Part shown: positions 7,235-10,192 of the stretch, piece by piece
Position numbering within the stretch: the stretch's first letter is position 1
How the letters are laid out: the number at the start of each line of letters is the position of its first letter
DNA from: CAYNMC01 sp964398365
GTDB taxonomy: Bacteria; Patescibacteriota; Microgenomatia; UBA1400; CAYNMC01
Length of the DNA: 10,192 nt
Reading direction: 5' to 3'
Assembly: GCA_964398365.1 (NCBI GenBank)
Contig: CAYNMC010000027.1
Span: 1 to 10,192 of the forward strand
Position numbers and translations under genes: made by a program
The notes under the pieces: model-generated
Seen by the model: the letters and a program-made list of their open reading frames with translations, nothing else
What the model was told of the DNA's origin: nothing
The model's database searches: none

Positions 7235-7833
7235 CAGGATCACCGGAAAGTCAATCAATGGAAAAAGCGGCAGAGATTTGGCAAAAGGTGGGGGATTTAA
7301 TTGATTCAGGGAAAACAGGTCAACTTCTTATTGGCGAAGCGCCGGTAGCTGCTTTAACGACACGTTTGTCAGTTAAAAGTTTGGCAAGCTTGGCTAAGAC
7401 CGGCAGAAGTTTTGGGGTTATTCCCAAGATTGTAGGGGGAGAAGTGCAAGTGAAGATTCAAATAGCAGGCAAAGAAGATTATTATGAGAATTTAATTGAG
7501 CGTCTGAACAGGGGACAAAAAGATGCTACTCAAAGAAAACGCGCTTATGCTACCATTTTTGGTTTGGCCCGAGCGGCAGCCACTTTTAATAAAGACGCTT
7601 TTTTTATCCTGATTAACCAAAAGATGCCGGAGATTTTGGCAGGTAATCCGCTTATCGTGGAGTTAAAGAAAAAAGCCAGCCGGCAGGCTATGCCAGACGA
7701 GTTTGATTTGGAAAACTTACAGCTTCTGGGACTGGCTCTTTTTGCGGACCTGCCGCCAGGGACACAAACAGAATTGGCAAACAACTGGTTAGATCCCAGA
7801 AATATGTGGCAGGCCGGCGATCAGGGAATCTAA
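7231..7833 (+). CDS. Uncharacterised 200-aa protein, last gene of the topA operon
   Basis: I do not recognise this family. It begins 26 bp after the preceding stop and ends about 58 bp before a rho-independent terminator, so it closes the operon. The N-terminal part (about 10-80) contains short beta-like stretches: QLLIGEAPVAALTTRLS, SFGVIPKIVGGEVQVKIQIA. The middle (about 85-160) is helical and basic, with RLNRGQKDATQRKRAYATIF followed by an Ala-rich helix. The C-terminus is acidic (DEFDLENLQLLGLALFADLP). No cysteine, signal peptide or membrane segment is seen. The alternation of a beta-rich head and a basic helical body would suit a nucleic-acid-associated or structural partner of the other operon products, but that is inference only. 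Confidence 0.78.
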   Translation: MTGSPESQSMEKAAEIWQKVGDLIDSGKTGQLLIGEAPVAALTTRLSVKSLASLAKTGRSFGVIPKIVGGEVQVKIQIAGKEDYYENLIERLNRGQKDATQRKRAYATIFGLARAAATFNKDAFFILINQKMPEILAGNPLIVELKKKASRQAMPDEFDLENLQLLGLALFADLPPGTQTELANNWLDPRNMWQAGDQGI

Positions 7834-7890
7834 AAATGATTTTAGAACTAACTTCCGGGCACCCGCCAGACGAACACGGATGTGGGACGA

Positions 7891-7916
7891 GGCCCTTTTA
7901 AAAGAGGGACCTTTTT
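7891..7916 (+). terminator. Rho-independent terminator of the topA operon
   Basis: A G+C-rich stem, GGCCCTTT (7891-7898) against AAGAGGG-A-CC (7902-7911, one bulged A and one G-T pair), is followed by TTTTT (7912-7916). It sits about 58 bp after the last operon gene. The final stop codon of the opposing pseudogene lies inside the stem. Confidence 0.75.
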
Positions 7917-8251
7917 ATATCTGGCTTTTGGGGGACAGGAAGGAGCGCGGCTTTGGCGACTTGGCGCAGCTTTCTTTCACTAGGCGCAATGATAGCCACA
8001 ATTTTGCCCGTCGGCTTGGCCAAATCCGGAGGAGAAGATTGATTTAGACAAGATTCACGTCTCTACGGCGGTCCTTCCGGCCGCAAATTATGCTTTCTTA
8101 TTGTCTCTTCCAAAGTTGACTCATCAGGCGCAATAACACCCACAATTTGACCGGGGTTTGAAGGAGGTTGCTTTGGTTATTCATTTGGTGGTCGTTGCTG
8201 GCTCAACTTGGCAAAATCAAATTCTATAATTGTTCTTTCCTGCTCACTCAT
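7898..8251 (-). pseudogene. Broken small gene with a duplicated G-x-IV-x-x-IAP motif
   Basis: From ATG at 8251 one minus-strand frame runs 117 codons to TAA (7900-7898) but is interrupted by TAA at 8179-8177 and TAG at 8065-8063, with no frame change. The product starts MSEQERTIIEFDFAKLSQQR. After the first stop it shows PGQIVGVIAPDESTLEETI; after the second, TGKIVAIIAPSERKLRQVA. The two halves align, so the ancestral protein had two tandem copies of a short beta-alpha-like unit behind Pro-rich linkers. Conservation of the motif across both stops argues that this was a real gene until recently. The family is unknown to me. A good -10 box lies just upstream. Recoding of both TAA and TAG is unlikely, because the neighbouring genes use TAA and TAG as terminal stops. 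Confidence 0.6.
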
Positions 8252-8257
8252 AAAATA

Positions 8258-8263
8258 ATTATA
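8258..8263 (-). promoter_or_regulatory. -10 box of the broken minus-strand gene
   Basis: A perfect TATAAT on the minus strand lies six bases before ATG 8251, again a leaderless arrangement. The -35 region is poor (TTATAA is the best nearby hexamer). The box lies in the AT-rich block, so chance occurrence is possible. Confidence 0.4.
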
Positions 8264-8487
8264 ACTTACTTGGTAAAGTTTATAACCCCTTTATTTTATA
8301 GCCTGTTTATAAATAGGTTATAACCATAAATAGGATTTATAATTATAGTATTTATTATTTATTTTATTTAGTACTTATATAATAGTACTTATATAGTGTT
8401 TATAAATAAGTTTATAATTTTTAGATTTAACACCTTTTTATATTTATAACTTTTTATATTTAATAACTTTAATATTTTACTGTAAAA

Positions 8488-8517
8488 ATTTTATCATACT
8501 ACCAAGTATGATAAAAT
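8488..8517. promoter_or_regulatory. Palindromic operator-like hairpin before the TrpR-like gene
   Basis: A perfect 13-bp dyad: ATTTTATCATACT (8488-8500), loop ACCA, AGTATGATAAAAT (8505-8517). It directly precedes the -35 candidate. Its core ATCATACT-NNNN-AGTATGAT recurs downstream of the gene at 9115-9134, with the loop in reverse complement (TGGT). A homodimeric helix-turn-helix regulator binding here for autoregulation is the natural reading. Confidence 0.65.
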
Positions 8518-8518
8518 A

Positions 8519-8545
8519 TTGACAAGGAGATTTTTCAGTTAAAGT
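8519..8545 (+). promoter_or_regulatory. Candidate promoter of the TrpR-like gene
   Basis: Perfect TTGACA (8519-8524) lies two bases after the palindrome. The -10 is weak: TAAAGT (8540-8545) at spacing 15, or AAGTAA at 17. The -35 to ATG distance (30 bases) is close to that of the protease promoter (28), consistent with a near-leaderless start. An AAGGAGA at 8524-8530 is too far from ATG 8555 to act as a ribosome site. Confidence 0.4.
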
Positions 8546-8554
8546 AAATTAAAG

Positions 8555-9094
8555 ATGGCTAAATATCCGAGATTTAATAAACTTTCGATTAAAGAAAAAG
8601 AAAATCTTCTGGTGGATTTTTGCCAAGCTTTGGCGGCCTTAAAAACGCCTCAAGAGGTGGCAGAATTTCTCAAAGACTTGCTAGGGCCAGCGGAATTGGA
8701 GATGCTGGCCAAGCGCTTGCAGGTGGCCAAATACCTTCTCAAAGGGTGGACTTATAGCGAGATTAAAGAACTTCTCAAAGTGAGTTTCAGTACCATTGCT
8801 AGAGTTAATTTCTGGTTACAGGTGTCGGGCAAAGGTTATCGGCTGGTGGCCGAACGGACAAAAGAACCCAAGCCGCCTTCACAATTTAGCTTGGATATGA
8901 AGGCTCTTAAAAGGGCTTATGCCCGTTATTTCTGGCCGGAATTGTTGTTTGAAGAGATTATGAAAGAATTAGGCAGAAGAAGAAAAGAAAAAATACTGAA
9001 AATCTTGCATCAGGCTGAAGACAAAAAAGAAATGCTAGCAGAGCTTAATCAATATCTTAGAGAAGTCTATTCTTCAAAGAGATCTCGTTCCTAA
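8555..9094 (+). CDS. TrpR/YerC-YecD family DNA-binding regulator with long C-terminal extension
   Basis: The N-terminal 95 residues of this 179-aa protein fit the TrpR-related YerC/YecD helical domain. Visible family features are TPQEVAEFLKDLLGPAELEMLAKRLQ (31-56, broken here as PQEVAEFLKDLL and ELEMLAKRLQ), VAKYLLKGWTYSEIKELL, and the helix-turn-helix ending in VSFSTIARVNFWL (about 65-88). TrpR itself binds tryptophan and its operator as a dimer; the ligand here is unknown. Residues 95-179 extend beyond the usual length of roughly 100 and are strongly basic and helical (LGRRRKEKILKILHQAEDKK). The gene stands alone, bracketed by two hairpins with the same palindromic core, which suggests autoregulation. 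No Shine-Dalgarno sequence is close to ATG 8555. Confidence 0.87.
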   Translation: MAKYPRFNKLSIKEKENLLVDFCQALAALKTPQEVAEFLKDLLGPAELEMLAKRLQVAKYLLKGWTYSEIKELLKVSFSTIARVNFWLQVSGKGYRLVAERTKEPKPPSQFSLDMKALKRAYARYFWPELLFEEIMKELGRRRKEKILKILHQAEDKKEMLAELNQYLREVYSSKRSRS

Positions 9095-9101
9095 GGTTGT
9101 G

Positions 9102-9149
9102 TTTTGTCATTTTTATCATACTTGGTAGTATGATATTAAAATGACAGAA
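9102..9149. terminator. Long hairpin after the TrpR-like gene: terminator and second operator-like core
   Basis: The inner dyad ATCATACT (9115-9122), TGGT, AGTATGAT (9127-9134) is extended by an outer stem TGTCATTTT (9105-9113) with AAAATGACA (9138-9146) across a small internal loop. The core is the inverted twin of 8488-8517: 24 bp are identical in reverse complement. It lies 8 bp after the gene's stop. The weak following T-run makes termination plausible but not certain; operator or cassette-border roles are alternatives. Confidence 0.6.
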
Positions 9150-9330
9150 AGCTTTTTAAAGGCGAGACAAAACTTGATTTAATTTTTAGAAATATTCTTA
9201 TGCCATATCCTTTAACAGAGGTAATTAAGTTCGTGGTTGCAAACAAAATAAGCCCATCGCGCTCAAGCGATTGAAAAACAGGTGATATAATTAATCTCCT
9301 GAATTTATACCGAGTGTCGTGGCTAATTGA

Positions 9331-9539
9331 CAAGGTACAACAACGACATGGTTGGAAGACATTACCCAAGTTAATTTATTTGCCAAAAAGCCGCCATCGA
9401 GGGTATAGTTCTTAGCCCTCACTTTAAAGATGACAAGCTGCTAGAATTTCCTGAACTTGATTTAAGATCAAAAATAGTCCTTGTGGGAGCATTAGAAGAG
9501 CCACCAAAAGGAGAAGTGAACAAAATTTATTCCCCTTAA
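9331..9539 (+). pseudogene. Frameshifted coding remnant, unknown family
   Basis: Frame from 9331 reads GTTTTWLEDITQVNLFAKK, then fails at TAG 9406. The frame one base back takes over near the A5 run at 9385-9389, reads AAIEGIVLSPHFKDDKLLEF and EEPPKGEVNKIYSP, and stops at TAA 9537-9539. Joined, they look like the C-terminus of one protein after a single indel. Upstream pieces (PYPLTEVIKFVVANKIS near 9203-9253) are further broken by several stops. I do not recognise the family. A programmed -1 shift at the GCC-AAA-AAG site cannot be excluded but the upstream stops favour decay. Confidence 0.45.
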
Positions 9540-9575
9540 CACCTTGGAGGTGATATGATCTTAACACCTTTGGTA
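9536..9575 (-). repeat. 40-bp dispersed repeat, arm 2
   Basis: Reverse complement of 3182-3221 with one mismatch. It contains TTAACACCTT at 9536-9545 and 9561-9570. Here the extra hairpin arm seen at 3226-3237 is absent. It starts on the last codons of the frameshifted remnant. Confidence 0.8.
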
Positions 9576-9609
9576 GAAAGAAAGCTTTTAAGAGGGAGGT
9601 ATAAGAAGC

Positions 9610-9748
9610 AGGAGTAGTTGTTACTAATGTTGCTAAAATGTTGCTAACAGCGTTAATTTTTGCAGCCTACTACATAAACGAATAGCACGTGCAATTGATT
9701 TATGTAATACCGGTGTTGCTTCAAGAGGCAACACCCGGTGTTGGTTTT
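9610..9748. repeat. 139-bp direct repeat, copy B
   Basis: Identical to 1-139, in the same orientation, 9609 bp away. Flanks differ on the right (copy A continues CGAAAAAG, copy B GGTGTGCT). The dyads are at 9671-9706 and 9712-9735. No target-site duplication can be judged because the left flank of copy A is outside the window. Confidence 0.9.
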
Positions 9749-10077
9749 GGTGTGCTTAAGAGTCAAGGGAGTTTTGAGTTGCTGCTCAGTTTGAATTTCT
9801 GCCTCGCCATTTTTAGCCCCAACTTTTTTGTAATAGAGATAATTATTGTGGCTGTCATCACAAAATCTTGCGATCGCAAGATTTTGTGATGCGGGAGAAG
9901 GGGTGACACATTTAGGAGAAATACTCTCGGTTATTTGAAAATTCTGAAAAAGTACAGCCAAGGAAAACTCTTGTTGCTACTGAACACCTTACCCTATCTT
10001 TGAGACTAGAGTGATTATAGTTGAAGACAGGAATGCCAATAAGCTTTCATTATCTTTGGTTTGGCTTTAAGGGTTAT
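9749..10077. other. Interval without a convincing gene
   Basis: Contains the 36-bp palindrome (9856-9891). A minus-strand stretch (about 9853-9752) reads SHNNYLYYKKVGAKNGEAEI and may be a coding scrap, but its open frame only survives by running through the repeat and the palindrome. A GAACACCTTAC at 9980-9990 loosely resembles the TTAACACCTT motif. Nothing else is recognised. Confidence 0.4.
9856..9891. repeat. Perfect 36-bp palindrome centred on GCGATCGC
   Basis: The left arm CATCACAAAATCTTGCGA (9856-9873) is followed without spacer by its exact reverse complement (9874-9891). The next outer pair (T 9855, C 9892) does not match. The centre GCGATCGC is the octamer known as HIP1 in cyanobacteria, though nothing else here is cyanobacterial. 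No T-run follows. Confidence 0.9.
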
Positions 10078-10099
10078 GATAGGTTTATGAAAACCTATC
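10078..10099 (+). promoter_or_regulatory. Hairpin enclosing the start codon of the terminal gene
   Basis: GATAGGTTT (10078-10086) and AAACCTATC (10091-10099) form a perfect 9-bp stem whose 4-nt loop, ATGA, contains the ATG at 10087. Such a fold in mRNA would expose only the start codon and could limit translation. A DNA binding site for the transposase is another option. Confidence 0.5.
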
Positions 10100-10192
10100 A
10101 GCATATCAACCAGTTTGATCAAAACGAAGTAGCCAGATTCAGGTTGGAAGCCATTAAATTCTTTGATGAATTTGGTTTAAAACCAACTCTTT
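10087..10192 (+). CDS. Probable transposase/integrase N-terminus (cut by window edge)
   Basis: Thirty-five codons remain: MKTYQHINQFDQ, then NEVARFRLEAIKFFDEFGLK and PTL at the edge. The pattern of a basic helix followed by E-A-I-x-F-F-D-E-F-G-L-x-P-T-L resembles the first helix-turn-helix of IS481/IS3-like transposases, where it is normally followed by a segment such as S-x-S-T-L-Y-R-W. That segment and the catalytic DDE core lie outside the window, so the call rests on one partial domain. The ATG sits in a hairpin loop. No promoter or Shine-Dalgarno sequence was identified. The neighbouring repeats and gene scraps fit a mobile-element setting. Confidence 0.5.
   Translation, partial: MKTYQHINQFDQNEVARFRLEAIKFFDEFGLKPTL

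Larger units (their letters stand above)
8252..8554. other. AT-rich divergent control region with repeated TTATAA
   Basis: Counting 8251-8520 gives 41 G+C in 270 bases (15%), against much richer DNA immediately left. Eight TTATAA hexamers start at 8259, 8280, 8307, 8318, 8337, 8400, 8412 and 8444. Longer direct repeats overlap them: GTTTATAAATAGG (8305) with GTTTATAAATAAG (8398), ATAAATAGG twice around a GGTTATAACC palindrome (8309-8334), TAGTACTTATATA twice (8369-8396), and CTTTTTATATTTA twice (8434-8463). A lone TTAACACCTT is at 8427. It separates the broken minus-strand gene from the regulator gene. No DnaA-box consensus was found. Confidence 0.6.

Noticed and set aside
7898..8251. Stop-codon recoding (TAA/TAG read as amino acids)
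   Set aside because: Intact genes in the window end on TAA or TAG at expected lengths and have no internal stops, so a general code change is excluded; decay is simpler.
8259..8449. CRISPR-like array from recurring TTATAA units
   Set aside because: Units are 6 bp, spacings irregular (11-63), no conserved long repeat and no cas gene.
8251..8520. Replication origin
   Set aside because: AT-rich and repetitive, but no DnaA-box consensus, no dnaA or dnaN neighbour, and skew cannot be judged from 10 kb.
1..9748. 9.6-kb composite mobile element bounded by the 139-bp direct repeats
   Set aside because: The enclosed genes (dprA, topA) are core housekeeping, and no transposase or recombinase lies between the copies. 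The repeats are more simply two copies of a dispersed element.
9856..9891. Cyanobacterial origin suggested by the HIP1 octamer
   Set aside because: A single occurrence inside a palindrome; composition and gene content do not otherwise suggest cyanobacteria.
141..9955. Shared GAAAAAGTAC at 141-150 and 9946-9955, as if copy B had an insertion after the repeat
   Set aside because: Only ten bases agree and the sequences diverge at once on both sides; chance is likely.
9653..9961. 102-residue minus-strand open frame
   Set aside because: It runs through the second 139-bp repeat and the 36-bp palindrome; openness is probably a by-product. Only its middle looks faintly coding.

Overview
The window most likely comes from a Candidate Phyla Radiation (Patescibacteria) genome, perhaps of the Microgenomates group. 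This is inference from gene style: a lean DprA, a secreted thermitase-like subtilase, a TopA with two C-terminal four-Cys fingers, and a TrpR/YerC-type regulator. Coding DNA is AT-leaning, Shine-Dalgarno sites are scarce, several start codons sit almost on top of -10 boxes, and short repeats are abundant. The standard genetic code fits every intact gene.

Layout. Positions 1-139 are one copy of a hairpin-rich direct repeat whose second, identical copy is at 9610-9748. A decayed reading frame (138-356) precedes dprA (360-1466, +). A secreted S8 protease (1554-2723, -) converges on dprA and has a leaderless-looking promoter. A 643-bp gene-free interval (2724-3366) carries one arm of a dispersed 40-bp inverted repeat and a perfect hairpin.

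The central block, 3367-7833 (+), looks like one operon: topA, then three unrecognised genes of 199, 357 and 200 aa. The 357-aa protein carries a plausible PD-(D/E)XK nuclease signature. The operon ends at a good rho-independent terminator (7891-7916). Converging on it is a minus-strand frame (7898-8251) interrupted by two in-frame stops but still showing a duplicated protein motif.

Next is a 270-bp block of 15% G+C with eight TTATAA hexamers, then a TrpR/YerC-like regulator (8555-9094, +) bracketed by two hairpins sharing one palindromic core. Downstream are a frameshifted coding remnant (to 9539), the second 40-bp repeat arm, the second 139-bp repeat, a perfect 36-bp palindrome (9856-9891), and the start of a probable transposase (10087 to the window edge).

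Functionally the intact genes concern DNA handling (DprA, TopA, possible nuclease), one regulator and one secreted protease. The right end and the flanks are a repeat-rich, decaying accessory zone. I see no complete defence system, CRISPR array, tRNA or rRNA. The best candidates for something new are the topA-linked trio with a possible nuclease, the regulator between twin palindromes beside the AT-rich block, and the several structured repeats.
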